Part shown: in pieces, positions 34,510 through 43,511 of the stretch | Layout: each line of letters begins with the position of its first letter | How positions within the stretch are numbered: the first letter of the stretch is position 1 | Source: Mycobacterium xenopi | GTDB taxonomy: Bacteria; Actinomycetota; Actinomycetes; Mycobacteriales; Mycobacteriaceae | DNA: 64,000 nucleotides | Reading direction: 5' to 3' | Assembly: GCF_009936235.1 (NCBI RefSeq) | Contig: NZ_AP022314.1 | Location: 1,116,001-1,180,000 of the forward strand | Notes under the pieces: generated by a model | What the model was told of the DNA's origin: nothing | What the model saw: the letters and a program-made list of their open reading frames with translations, nothing else | Databases searched by the model: none | Translations under genes and position numbers: made by a program

Positions 34510-35699
34510 TGCGTTTAGTGCGGCGGGTACTTGCGATTGGTTGCTGTGCGCTGCTGAGCGTGACCGGATGCGCCTTCCACGGCCTGAACTCATTGCCTTT
34601 ACCGGGCGCCGTGGGGCGCGGGCCCGGAGCGAACATCTACCACGTCGAGATCCCTAACGTCAGCACGCTGGAGTCGAATTCGCCGGTAATGATTGACGAC
34701 GTCGTCGTGGGCAGCGTCGGCCCAATGAGGGTAAAAGACTGGCACGCCGACGTTGAGATCTCGGTAAAACGCGATGTTGTCGTTCCCGCGAATGCAGTGG
34801 CCAGTGTCGGTCAAACCAGCTTGCTGGGATCGATGCACCTGGAGCTCAACCCGCCACTTGGTCAGCCGGGCATCGGGCGGCTGCAACCGGGTGCCACCAT
34901 CCCGCTCAATCGGTCGTCGACATATCCGTCGACGGAGCAAACGCTTTCATCGCTATCGATCGTTGTCAACGGCGGCGGGCTTGGGCAGATCGGCGAGATC
35001 GTCCACAATTTCAGTGCGGCTTTGTCCGGCCGAGAGAGCGCCGTTCGTGACCTCATCAACCGCCTCGACACTTTCGTGGGTACCCTGGACCAGCAGCGCG
35101 ACAACATCGTCGCGTCCATTCAAGCGTTGAACCGGCTGTCTACCACATTCGCCGGGCAGCGTGACGCCCTCACCCGCGCGCTGCGCAAGGTTCCGCCAGC
35201 GTTGGATGTGCTGATCAAGGAGCGGCCCCGATTCACGGCCGCACTGGACAAACTTCGCGTCTTCAGCAACACCGCCACCGGACTGATCAACGACACTCAG
35301 GCTGATCTGGTCAAGAACCTGAAAAACTTGGAACCGACGATCCGTGCGCTTGCCGACGTCGGGCCGGAGCTCGACACGGCGATCGCGGCGGCGACGGTTT
35401 TCCCGTTCACTCAGAACTTCGTCGACCGAGCCGTTCGAGGCGACTACTTCAACCTGCATGTCGATTTGGACCTGAGTATTCCACGGCTCAAGCGGGGACT
35501 GCTGTTGGGCACCCACTGGGGACAACTCGACATGCCATTGGTACCCGCTCCCGGGGAACCGTATTACCTGAACTACACGCTCGATCCCCTGCACGCCGGG
35601 GTCGCGCCACGGCTCCCCGGTCCGCCGCCTCCAGGTGCCGCGCCGCCAACTGGCCCGACGCCACAGTTAACCGGCCCGCTGCTCGAGGGAGGCGGATAG
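34506..35699 (+). CDS. mceE: Mce-family lipoprotein E
   Basis: A 397-residue Mce lipoprotein. The signal sequence ends in the lipobox LSVTGC, so Cys 22 should be lipid-modified and anchor the protein on the outer face of the membrane, as in LprK-type MceE proteins. An MlaD-like domain (NSPVMIDDVVVGSVG) and helical region follow, then a short Pro-rich end. It overlaps mceD by 4 bp. Confidence 0.94.
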   Translation: MMRLVRRVLAIGCCALLSVTGCAFHGLNSLPLPGAVGRGPGANIYHVEIPNVSTLESNSPVMIDDVVVGSVGPMRVKDWHADVEISVKRDVVVPANAVASVGQTSLLGSMHLELNPPLGQPGIGRLQPGATIPLNRSSTYPSTEQTLSSLSIVVNGGGLGQIGEIVHNFSAALSGRESAVRDLINRLDTFVGTLDQQRDNIVASIQALNRLSTTFAGQRDALTRALRKVPPALDVLIKERPRFTAALDKLRVFSNTATGLINDTQADLVKNLKNLEPTIRALADVGPELDTAIAAATVFPFTQNFVDRAVRGDYFNLHVDLDLSIPRLKRGLLLGTHWGQLDMPLVPAPGEPYYLNYTLDPLHAGVAPRLPGPPPPGAAPPTGPTPQLTGPLLEGGG

Positions 35700-37427
35700 A
35701 TGCTGTCGCGCTTTGTCCGGATACAGCTGGCAATATTTACTATTGTCGGGGCCATCGGTGTGATCGCGATGGTGCTTTTCTACATCCAAGCGCCGACGCT
35801 GCTGGGCATTGGGCGGATGACAGTCACCTTGGAGTTACCGGCCACTGGCGGTCTCTACCGGTTTTCCAACGTGACCTACCGGGGTGTTCAGGTTGGTAAG
35901 GTCACCTCGGTGGGACTGACAGCCAATGGTACGAAAGCGACGCTCTCCCTTGCTACTTCGCCCAAGATTCCGGCGAACTTGCAAGCGGATGTGCGCAGCA
36001 TCTCGGCAGTGGGCGAACAGTATGTCGATTTGCGCCCAAAAACCGACTCCCCACCTTACTTGCGCAACGGGTCGGTTATTCCCATGCGTGACACTACGAT
36101 CCCGCAATCTGTTGGCCCCTTGCTCGAGCAAGTCAACGCCTTGATCAGCAGCATCCCCAAGAACAAGCTCAGCCAATTGCTCGACGAGTCGTTCCAAAGT
36201 TTCAACGGGGAAGCTTACGATCTCGGGTCGTTGTTCGACTCGTCTACGAGGATCTCCGCAGACGCGAACAGCGTCGCTGACCGCACCCGGACCCTCACCG
36301 AAGACACTGTCCCGCTGCTAGATTCGCAAGCACGCACCACCGATTCGGTCAGAACATGGGCGCGCAGCTTAGCTGGGATCTCGGACGTGTTGGTAACTGA
36401 CGATTCCCGGGTTCGCACCCTGCTGCAAAACGGTCCTGAGGCCGCGAACGAAGCGTCCCGGCTTTTTGAACAGATCAAACCGACGCTGCCGGTGCTCCTC
36501 GCCAACTTGACAACCATCGGGCAGATCGGCGTCACTTACCACCCCGGCTTGGAGCAACTCTTGGTATTGCTGCCGACGGCGGTTGCCATCGAGCAGGCGG
36601 CCGGTCCCGTCAACCATCCAGAAGGTTTCGCTCAAGGCGACTTTGCGCTCACGATCGACGATCCGCCGATATGCACGGTCGGCTTTTTGCCGCCCAGCCA
36701 ATGGCGCTCTCCCGCCGACACCAGCGACATCGACACCCCGGATGACATGTACTGCAAACTCCCGCAGGATTCACCGCTTTCGGTTCGCGGTGCCCGTAAC
36801 TACCCGTGTATGGACAAGCCCGGAAAGCGCGCGCCCACGGTCGAAATCTGCAAGAGCGACAAGCCATACATGCCGCTCGCGATGAGGCAGCACACGCTCG
36901 GCCCCTACCCCCTCGATCCCAACCTGCTCGCGCAGGGCATTCCGCCCGACGACCGGGTCACCGCCAGCGACAGGCTCTACGCCCCGACTGAGGGCACACC
37001 GTTGCCACCAGGAGCGATCCCTCGGGGCACACCTCCTGGGCCGCGGGGTGCGACTCCGCCACCAGGCACGTTGGGAGCGGCTGCACCGCCGCAGCCGTCA
37101 TCGGGACCGCCGCCGGCGATCATCGCACCGCAGTCCGGTGAGGTTTCACCCATTGCGCCACTTGACGTCCCCTCGCCGGGTGAGTCGCCCCCGCGATCAG
37201 CCTCGCCGCCACCTACGATTCCGCCGCCCGCCAATGTCAACGGCGGACAGCCGCAAGCTGCGCCGAGTGCATTCGGCACGATCAAGGAATCTCGGCTACC
37301 AGTGGTGATCGCAAAGTATGACCAGCGCACCGGTCGATACGTTGGCCCGGACGGAAAGCTTTACCAGCAGTCGGATCTCGTCAGCCCTTCAGCGCCGAAG
37401 AAGTGGCAGGACCTGCTACCCACCTGA
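35700..37427 (+). CDS. mceF: Mce-family protein F
   Basis: A 575-residue Mce protein, last of the operon. N-terminal anchor (IQLAIFTIVGAIGVIAMVLF), MlaD-like domain (GGLYRFSNVTYRGVQVGKV), helical region, several Cys between residues 325 and 390, and an extended Pro-rich region (about 430-525) before a conserved-looking end (VVIAKYDQRTGRYVGPDGK). The ATG directly follows the mceE stop. Confidence 0.94.
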   Translation: MLSRFVRIQLAIFTIVGAIGVIAMVLFYIQAPTLLGIGRMTVTLELPATGGLYRFSNVTYRGVQVGKVTSVGLTANGTKATLSLATSPKIPANLQADVRSISAVGEQYVDLRPKTDSPPYLRNGSVIPMRDTTIPQSVGPLLEQVNALISSIPKNKLSQLLDESFQSFNGEAYDLGSLFDSSTRISADANSVADRTRTLTEDTVPLLDSQARTTDSVRTWARSLAGISDVLVTDDSRVRTLLQNGPEAANEASRLFEQIKPTLPVLLANLTTIGQIGVTYHPGLEQLLVLLPTAVAIEQAAGPVNHPEGFAQGDFALTIDDPPICTVGFLPPSQWRSPADTSDIDTPDDMYCKLPQDSPLSVRGARNYPCMDKPGKRAPTVEICKSDKPYMPLAMRQHTLGPYPLDPNLLAQGIPPDDRVTASDRLYAPTEGTPLPPGAIPRGTPPGPRGATPPPGTLGAAAPPQPSSGPPPAIIAPQSGEVSPIAPLDVPSPGESPPRSASPPPTIPPPANVNGGQPQAAPSAFGTIKESRLPVVIAKYDQRTGRYVGPDGKLYQQSDLVSPSAPKKWQDLLPT

Positions 37428-37457
37428 AGCCGCACGGCATTAAGTCCCGAGCTCCCG

Positions 37458-37982
37458 TCAGCCAATCCGGTCCAGGCGGAACGGCATTTCGACCATCAGC
37501 CACTGGTTTCGCCCGCAGGCGCCGCTCGGGCCGAGCGTCCTGTCCTTGCCTGCCAATGTCGGCGAACCGATTTGCAGTTCAGCGCTCGACTCGTTCACCG
37601 GATAGAAATAGAAGGTCTGCTGCCCAGAATAAGCGGTGCCGTCGGGGCAGCGCTCCCAGTTCGGCACTTCACGTTTGACGTACCAGGAGGTCCCGTCGAC
37701 CGTATATACCGGTGCGCTCCATCCCTGGTCGCTCGTGACCGAGCCGCTGCACTCGTAAAATGTTGTGCATGACGACCTGATTATCCATGTGCTGACGACT
37801 GTCGCCTCGTTGTTGTACTGATCGTTGGTCTTCGCCCAATCACCAATCGACGTGGCGCGGTACGTTCCATTGAGGGCGACCTCCTCTTTGGTTGTCGCCC
37901 ACGCCGTGGATGCCGCACTCGAACCGCCAAATACGGTAAGAGCCACTAGAAGAGCGGTCGAAGCTGATCCCATCACGCGCAT
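37458..37982 (-). CDS. Exported protein, unknown function
   Basis: A 174-residue secreted protein: signal peptide MRVMGSASTALLVALTVFGG with cleavage near AWA (about residue 29). The mature part holds four Cys (SSC, YEC, ERC, GAC) likely forming two disulfides and is beta-rich. It is convergent with mceF, only 30 bp from its stop. Proteins of this style often accompany mce operons, but the function is unknown. Confidence 0.8.
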   Translation of the reverse strand: MRVMGSASTALLVALTVFGGSSAASTAWATTKEEVALNGTYRATSIGDWAKTNDQYNNEATVVSTWIIRSSCTTFYECSGSVTSDQGWSAPVYTVDGTSWYVKREVPNWERCPDGTAYSGQQTFYFYPVNESSAELQIGSPTLAGKDRTLGPSGACGRNQWLMVEMPFRLDRIG

Positions 37983-38028
37983 TCATGCTCCTCAACGGGC
38001 TTAACTGGCTAGCGGCTTTTCGCTGTCG

Positions 38029-38065
38029 GTAGTGGCGTTCTCGAGCGACGAGAATACACCGCTAC
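38029..38065. terminator. Imperfect hairpin between secreted-protein gene and Mce-associated pair
   Basis: Arms starting GTAGTGG and ending in TCTCG pair with CGAGA...CCGCTAC around the loop AGCGA, with a two-base bulge, one mismatch and one GU pair. No T-run follows. It lies downstream of the minus-strand pair ending at 38108 and upstream of the gene starting at 37982. It could be a terminator of the first or a control element of the second. Confidence 0.4.
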
Positions 38066-38107
38066 TGGCCGTGAGGTGCCGCTTCGAACCAGATATGACG
38101 ACCGTGA

Positions 38108-38701
38108 TCACAATGGATCGAACTTCTCGATCAGCCAGGAACCGTTGACCTTTCTCAGCGTGACGCGGACGCCGCTGGGCGTCACCAATGGTTTTGGCTT
38201 CTGCTTGCTTGTCGTGGTCTGGTCGAGGAACACAAGCACGATCGCCGAATCCGGCTGTAAGTCCGACACCGCAGCCCGCACTACCTTGGCGGTTTGGGCG
38301 AGTTGCATCTGCTGCGCCGCCGGTGAGACGATTTGTGCGGTGAACTGGTTGTAATAGGTCAGCAAGTCGCCGGTCAGGTGGGACCGCGCCCGATCGAAAT
38401 CGCGATTCAGATTGTTGGCCGAATACGACAGCAGCGCTACCGCGCCATCGGAAGCCGCGTCGATCACCTGCTGTTTCGCTGCGTCGTCGAGTCGGCGGTC
38501 AGGACGATACTGACCGAAGAACAGACCGGCAGCAAGCCCCATAGCGGCAATGACCGACGCCGTCCAGAGAATAAGGCTTCGCCGAGCCAGGCACCAGCGC
38601 ATCCGGGCGGTGATCCCGGCGATTTTGCCCGGATGGCCCGGCTCTGACGCACCGCCGACAGCATCGGTGCTGTCAATCGACGACGTCTGCTCGACCGCCA
38701 T
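38108..38701 (-). CDS. Mce-associated membrane protein (short type)
   Basis: A 197-residue Mce-associated (Mam) protein: a polar N-terminus, one transmembrane helix (LILWTASVIAAMGLAAGLFF, about residues 45-64), then an extracytoplasmic domain with SYSANNLNRDFDRARSHLTGDL and YYNQFTAQIV. The ATG at 38701 overlaps the stop of the preceding Mam gene (TAATG). Such proteins stabilise Mce complexes. It is transcribed towards the mce operon rather than continuing it. A close paralog is at 59995. Confidence 0.9.
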   Translation of the reverse strand: MAVEQTSSIDSTDAVGGASEPGHPGKIAGITARMRWCLARRSLILWTASVIAAMGLAAGLFFGQYRPDRRLDDAAKQQVIDAASDGAVALLSYSANNLNRDFDRARSHLTGDLLTYYNQFTAQIVSPAAQQMQLAQTAKVVRAAVSDLQPDSAIVLVFLDQTTTSKQKPKPLVTPSGVRVTLRKVNGSWLIEKFDPL

Positions 38702-39423
38702 TAGATGAAGTCGACTTTCGACAATTTGAGCTGACCGCCATCGCGGCTGATACTGACGCTGAGCCGCCAAGATGCCGGTGGCCGTTTGGTTTTATCGGGA
38801 TTGGTGGTGTCGGATTTCGCGGCGACGAGCACTACTGCGGAATTGTCGGTCATCGACTCGACGGCGACGACGCCCACGGTTGCTTTGGTGCTGACCTTCG
38901 AATTTTCGGCCTGCTTGACCAGAACGCTCGAGGTCGCGCGCAGCTGGGATTTCAACGGGTCGGTGGAAGCGTCGATAATGCGCTGGAAGTCGTCCCTAGC
39001 ATGGTTGGCGTCAATCGACATGAACGTCACCACCGCCTGCTTGGCCGCCGCGGCGAACTCCGCCGCCAGTTGTCGTTTGTGAGTGACGGTGTGGTGCTGC
39101 CATAACATGTAACCGCTTGCACCGACCGATGCGCAGATCAGGACGATTGCCGCCGCGGTGCCCAGCGCTTTTCGTCCCGGGATACGCAGCTTCGGCCGCC
39201 AGGAGAAGGCCAGTCGCCGAGGCGGTTCTTCGTCGACGCGGTCGGAGGACTCGGGCTCGGCGCCGGATGCCGCTTCCGCTTGCTGGCGCAGCCGCATCGC
39301 GCGTGCGCGGGCCTCCTCGGCGGTCGCTTCGGCCTGCGCGGCTTGCTCCTCGGCTTCAGCAAGCGACAGTTGCTCCGGATCGTGCACGGAGAACCACATT
39401 ATCACTTCTGCGTGCCCGCTCAT
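38701..39423 (-). CDS. Mce-associated membrane protein (coiled-coil type)
   Basis: A 240-residue Mam protein. Residues 15-55 are an Ala/Glu/Arg coiled coil (AEEQAAQAEATAEEARARAM), one transmembrane helix lies around 88-110, and the outer domain contains RQLAAEFAAAAKQAVVTFMSID. It pairs with the following gene. The start may be ATG 39423 or the internal ATG 39399. Its paralog is at 59183. Confidence 0.9.
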   Translation of the reverse strand: MSGHAEVIMWFSVHDPEQLSLAEAEEQAAQAEATAEEARARAMRLRQQAEAASGAEPESSDRVDEEPPRRLAFSWRPKLRIPGRKALGTAAAIVLICASVGASGYMLWQHHTVTHKRQLAAEFAAAAKQAVVTFMSIDANHARDDFQRIIDASTDPLKSQLRATSSVLVKQAENSKVSTKATVGVVAVESMTDNSAVVLVAAKSDTTNPDKTKRPPASWRLSVSISRDGGQLKLSKVDFI

Positions 39424-39529
39424 GGGTCGCTTCGGAGGCTATATTCAGGGCAAATACACCGTGTCCGGCCAACATTGGGGGCGGTGGACAGGGTGCCCCG
39501 GCGAATACTCGGGTTGGCGAGCCCCAACC

Positions 39530-39546
39530 TTCTCCGAACAGGAGAA
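39530..39546. promoter_or_regulatory. Short inverted repeat upstream of small exported protein
   Basis: TTCTCC and GGAGAA, exact 6-bp arms five bases apart, 31-47 bp before the GTG at 39577. A possible regulator site in the gap between divergent genes. The GAGAAT at its right edge resembles a half-site of the 15-bp element, but the spacing differs. Confidence 0.35.
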
Positions 39547-39576
39547 TTTTCTTTCCGGCTGTGCCAAAGTATTGGC

Positions 39577-39954
39577 GTGCGCTACTTCGTGGCAGCGGTC
39601 GCGGCGTTGCTCGGCGTTGGGGCATTGAGTTCACCCCCTGCCGCCGCCGGGCCGACGGTGTGCGACTATCCAGCTTGCACACCCGGCATCGCGCCCGGCG
39701 TCGTGCTCGGGGCGCCGTGTGAGAACACCACCTACTATGTCTTCGGGGTCACCGACTGGGGGCGGTTGGTGTTCTGCGGCTCGCCAAGGCGATACCAGCC
39801 GCGGTGGTTCCGGTCGCCACCGATGGCCGGGATCAAGGAAGAAAACGCCGACTGCACCCAGTGGATGAACTATGTTGCCCAGGCACCGGACGGGCTGTTC
39901 CTGACCTGCATCGCGGAAAACGGTCATACCTTCTGGACCCGCGCCGACACGTAG
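39577..39954 (+). CDS. Small exported protein, unknown function
   Basis: A 125-residue protein with a signal peptide (VRYFVAAVAALLGVGALSS, cleavage near AAAG) and a Cys-rich mature domain (VCDYPAC, PCENTTYY, VFCGSP, DCTQWM, TCIAENG), implying three disulfides. GTG 39577 is the start giving a proper signal peptide; longer frames add an unlikely N-terminus. It is followed after 25 bp by the cyclase gene. Confidence 0.75.
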   Translation: MRYFVAAVAALLGVGALSSPPAAAGPTVCDYPACTPGIAPGVVLGAPCENTTYYVFGVTDWGRLVFCGSPRRYQPRWFRSPPMAGIKEENADCTQWMNYVAQAPDGLFLTCIAENGHTFWTRADT

Positions 39955-39979
39955 TCGCCCTCGGCCGTACCTTCTTCCT

Positions 39980-41482
39980 GTGAGGCAGCTGGGTCCACCG
40001 GGGGCGGCCAAGCTGTCGATTCGGTACGCGGCCGCGCTGGTGTTAGCTCACCTCATTGCCGCCGGCGAGGTCGTCGTCATCGCGCTAGCGCTGGGCAGCC
40101 ATACCGCCGGTGGAATACACGTCCACTTGAACGCGAAGAACACGGTAGCGGCCATCGCGCTAGTTGTGTTGGGGGCCGCTGTGGTCGGGGCAGGCGGAGT
40201 CATGTCCCTCGCTCCGTCGCTGCGCTGGTTTGTCGCCGGTCAGGAGCCAGACCCGGACCAACGGCGCGCAGCGTTGAAGCTCATTCGCAACCAGTCGGTG
40301 GTTCTCGCGGTCACGTGGGTGGCCAGCGGCGCAGTTTTTGCATTGCTGAACATTCATGGCGGAGTCCCGGTTGTCGTGTCGACAGGCCTGGCGGTGTTAT
40401 TCGGTGGGGCTGCCGCCACGGGCAGCGGTGTGCTGCTCACGCAACGCACCGTGCGTCCGATCATCGCTGCTGCCACACACGGTTTCGAAGGCTTCGTGAC
40501 CGCCCCGGGCGTGTTGGCACGGCTGGTCGGCATGTGGCTGCTGACCAGTGCGCTTCCCAGCGTGGCGATAGCGTCGCTGATCTTTCTGCGGTCGCTGGGC
40601 TGGATTATCCACAAGAGCGCCTCGGTCGAGATCCCGGTACTGGTGCTCTCGGTTGTCGCGGTATTGCTGGGATTGCGGGGGACGATCCTGGTCGCCAAGT
40701 CGATCTCCGATCCGGTTCGCGAAGTCGTGGCGGCGATGGCTGAGGTCGAACGTGGCCGAATCGGCACCACGGTCGACGTCTACGAACGCTCCGAGATCGG
40801 CCGTCTACAAAGCGGATTCAATCGAATGGTGTCCGGCCTGATCGAACGTGACCGGCTGCGTGACCTGTTCGGCCGACACGTCGGAGTCGACGTCGCCCGT
40901 CGTGCGGTCGAAGAAGAAGCATCGTTGACCGGCGACGTCGTGGACGTCGCGATTCTGTTCATCGACCTGGTGGGCTCGACACGGTTGACGGCGAGCCATC
41001 GGCCCGACGAGGTCGCGCAACTGCTTAATAAGTTCTTCGAAATCGTCGTCGCCGAGGTAGACCAAAGGCAAGGATCGATCAACAAGTTCGAGGGCGACGC
41101 GGCGCTGGCCGTGTTCGGGGCGCCGCTGCGGCTCAATGGAGCGGCATCTGCGGCGTTGGCGACCGCACGCGCCCTGGGCGCACGGCTGCGCGAGCTGCCG
41201 CTGGTGGACTTCGGCATCGGCGTCTCGGCCGGCCCAGTGTTTGCCGGCAATGTCGGCGCCGAAAACCGCTACGAATATACGGTGATCGGCGATGCTGTCA
41301 ACGAAGCGGCGCGACTGGCAGATCTCGCCAAAACCACGGACCGCAGAATCCTGTGTTCAGATGCCGCCATCGCCCGAGCCGACCCGGCCGAGCGGAAGCA
41401 TTGGGTAGCAACAGGTTCCGTTGTGCTTCGCGGCCGCTCCGACACCACTCATGTGTCGGCACCCGCAGACGAAGGGGTTTGA
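39980..41482 (+). CDS. Membrane-bound class III adenylate/guanylate cyclase with HAMP domain
   Basis: A 500-residue cyclase resembling the mycobacterial Rv1318c-Rv1320c/Rv3645 group. Six hydrophobic segments occupy roughly residues 10-235, a HAMP linker follows (KSISDPVREVVAAMAEVERG), and the catalytic domain spans about 315-480. FIDLVGST carries the first metal-binding Asp (near residue 329), KFEGDAALAVFG the purine-specifying Lys and second Asp, and TVIGDAVNEAAR the transition-state residues. All are present, so cAMP synthesis is likely. It ends directly against the convergent SDR gene. Confidence 0.93.
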   Translation: MRQLGPPGAAKLSIRYAAALVLAHLIAAGEVVVIALALGSHTAGGIHVHLNAKNTVAAIALVVLGAAVVGAGGVMSLAPSLRWFVAGQEPDPDQRRAALKLIRNQSVVLAVTWVASGAVFALLNIHGGVPVVVSTGLAVLFGGAAATGSGVLLTQRTVRPIIAAATHGFEGFVTAPGVLARLVGMWLLTSALPSVAIASLIFLRSLGWIIHKSASVEIPVLVLSVVAVLLGLRGTILVAKSISDPVREVVAAMAEVERGRIGTTVDVYERSEIGRLQSGFNRMVSGLIERDRLRDLFGRHVGVDVARRAVEEEASLTGDVVDVAILFIDLVGSTRLTASHRPDEVAQLLNKFFEIVVAEVDQRQGSINKFEGDAALAVFGAPLRLNGAASAALATARALGARLRELPLVDFGIGVSAGPVFAGNVGAENRYEYTVIGDAVNEAARLADLAKTTDRRILCSDAAIARADPAERKHWVATGSVVLRGRSDTTHVSAPADEGV

Positions 41483-42304
41483 TCAGGCGCTGGCCACCAC
41501 CAGACTGTGATCCCAAAGCTCACGGGCTAGTCGTGGATCGTTCGCCGCACGGTGTGGTTTGGCAATCTTGTGCCGCGAGTAGTATTCACCCGATTTCCAG
41601 TCGACGCCGGGTGTGCTGGTGGCGAGCCAGACCAGCTGGTCGGCTCCTTGATCGGCGGTTGCCACGAATCGCGTCGTCGGCGTATGCCGCATGAACGCAA
41701 GAATTCGCGATCCGGATGCGGGGCCGAAGTTGGAGTCGACATACCCCGGATGAAACGCCACAGCCGACAGCCCCGCATCGTGATATCGCCGGTGTAGTTC
41801 TTTGGTGAACAGGATGATTGCCAGCTTGGTGAGGGCGTAGACCTTGCTGGGACGGCAGCGGTGAGTGTTCTCCAGGTCCTCGACGCTAACTTTGCCGAGC
41901 AGCTTCTGTGATGCGCTGGAGGTGTTGATGACCGAGGCGCGGGAATCGACCAACAGATCCAGCAGCTGCGTGGTGAGCAGAAACGGCGCTAGATAGTTGA
42001 CCTGGAAGGTCTTCTCGTAGCCGTCTTCTGTCATCTCGATTTTGGTTGTCATGCCGCCGGCATTGTTGGCCAACACGTCGATACGGGGGTATCGGGAGCG
42101 CAACTGCTGCACCAATGTTCGCACTTGCGCCAGGTTGGCGAAGTCGACCACGAAACAGTCGGCGCCCAGTTCAGCGGCCATGGCGTTGGTCTTGCTTTCC
42201 GAGCGTCCGATCACGACGACGTGTTCGCCGGCGTGAGACAAGCGACGCGCGGCCGCGGCACCGATCCCGTCGCTGGCGCCCGTGATAACGATAGTTTTGG
42301 TCAC
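41483..42304 (-). CDS. SDR-family oxidoreductase (retinol-dehydrogenase-like)
   Basis: A 273-residue SDR: TGASDGIG for NAD(P), NNAGG, and YALTK as the catalytic pair. Spacing and the extended C-terminal region resemble retinol-dehydrogenase/WW-domain-type SDRs. GTG 42304 begins the natural N-terminus (VTKTIVITG). It follows the P450 gene by 10 bp and is probably in one transcript with P450 and LLM genes, oxidising the hydroxylated product. Confidence 0.88.
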   Translation of the reverse strand: MTKTIVITGASDGIGAAAARRLSHAGEHVVVIGRSESKTNAMAAELGADCFVVDFANLAQVRTLVQQLRSRYPRIDVLANNAGGMTTKIEMTEDGYEKTFQVNYLAPFLLTTQLLDLLVDSRASVINTSSASQKLLGKVSVEDLENTHRCRPSKVYALTKLAIILFTKELHRRYHDAGLSAVAFHPGYVDSNFGPASGSRILAFMRHTPTTRFVATADQGADQLVWLATSTPGVDWKSGEYYSRHKIAKPHRAANDPRLARELWDHSLVVASA

Positions 42305-42314
42305 CGGCCTACCG

Positions 42315-43511
42315 TCAACCCGTGATAACAGGCAATCGCGCCCATCCGCGCACGCTGGCGGTGTGCGCCCTGACCGCGTTGTCATAGTCGACCTGCCAAT
42401 CGGGCCAGCGATTGAGCACTTCTTCGAGAGCCACACGGGCTTCCATGCGTGCCAGTGCCGAACCCAGGCAGAAATGCAGCCCGTGCCCGAAGCTCAGATG
42501 CGAGCCTGTGCGGTGGATATCGAATCGTTCCCCGTCGGTGAAATGCCGCTCGTCGCGGTTGGCAGAGCCGTTCAGCAACAACATGATTGAGCCCGTCGGG
42601 ACGGTCTGGCCGTAGTACTCGACGTCACGGGCGACGTAGCGAGCCTGCACCGGTGACGGTGCCTCGTAGCGCAGCACTTCTTCGATGGCCTGCGGAATCA
42701 GTGACCGGTCGGCCACGATCTCGCGGCGCTGATCGGGGTGATCGGACAGCAGTTGGCCGATGAACCCGATCAGCCGTGTCGTCGTCTCGTTGCCTGCCCC
42801 GGCGATCGTGCTGGTGTAGGTGAGCACTTCGGTGCGGCTCAGCCGTCGGCGCGTACCGTCGGGTTCTTCCAGCTCGGCGTTGAGCAGTTCGGTCATCAGA
42901 TCGTTCGACGGATGTTTAGCCCGCCAGTCGATGTAGTCGGCAAAGATCTGATATGTCTGCTCGAAACTGGTGGCGTCGAAGGTCGGCTTGGCCTCCTTCA
43001 GCGTCAAGATGGTGTCGGTGCGCTTGCGGATCATTTCCTGGTCGGACTCCGGGATGCCGACCAGATAACCGATCACCCGCATCGGCATCTGCGCACCGAG
43101 ATCTTCGATGAAGTCGAACCGGCCTGAGCCAACGTGGGGATCGAGGGCCCGGACACAGTACTGGCGCGCTAATCCTTCGACCGCCTCCATTCGGCGGGGA
43201 GTGAAAACCCGTGACAGCAACCGCCGATGAGCATCGTGAATCGGCGGATCCTCCCACAAAATGATCCCGGGCGGAATCTCAGCCCCGCTGAGCAGGAGGT
43301 CAGCGGTCGTTCCCCGGCCGGATAGGAATGTCTCCCAGTCATTAAGCGCGGGAGCCACATCGGCGTAGCGGCTCAGCGCGAAGAAATTGAACCTCTCGTT
43401 GTAATAAAGCGGCGCCTCGTCGCGCAGTCGCTTCCACACCGGATATGGGTCATTGTCGATCTCGAAATCGAATGGGTCATAGTACACGTCGGTGGTTTCG
43501 ACGCTCGTCAT
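42315..43511 (-). CDS. Cytochrome P450
   Basis: A 398-residue class I P450. I-helix AGAGNETT, ExxR EVLR, heme loop FGHGLHFCLG with the axial Cys near residue 348. It is most like the P450 at 7.2-8.4 kb. No ferredoxin is adjacent, so it must use a donor encoded elsewhere. The start overlaps the stop of the LLM oxidoreductase gene by 4 bp. Confidence 0.94.
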   Translation of the reverse strand: MTSVETTDVYYDPFDFEIDNDPYPVWKRLRDEAPLYYNERFNFFALSRYADVAPALNDWETFLSGRGTTADLLLSGAEIPPGIILWEDPPIHDAHRRLLSRVFTPRRMEAVEGLARQYCVRALDPHVGSGRFDFIEDLGAQMPMRVIGYLVGIPESDQEMIRKRTDTILTLKEAKPTFDATSFEQTYQIFADYIDWRAKHPSNDLMTELLNAELEEPDGTRRRLSRTEVLTYTSTIAGAGNETTTRLIGFIGQLLSDHPDQRREIVADRSLIPQAIEEVLRYEAPSPVQARYVARDVEYYGQTVPTGSIMLLLNGSANRDERHFTDGERFDIHRTGSHLSFGHGLHFCLGSALARMEARVALEEVLNRWPDWQVDYDNAVRAHTASVRGWARLPVITG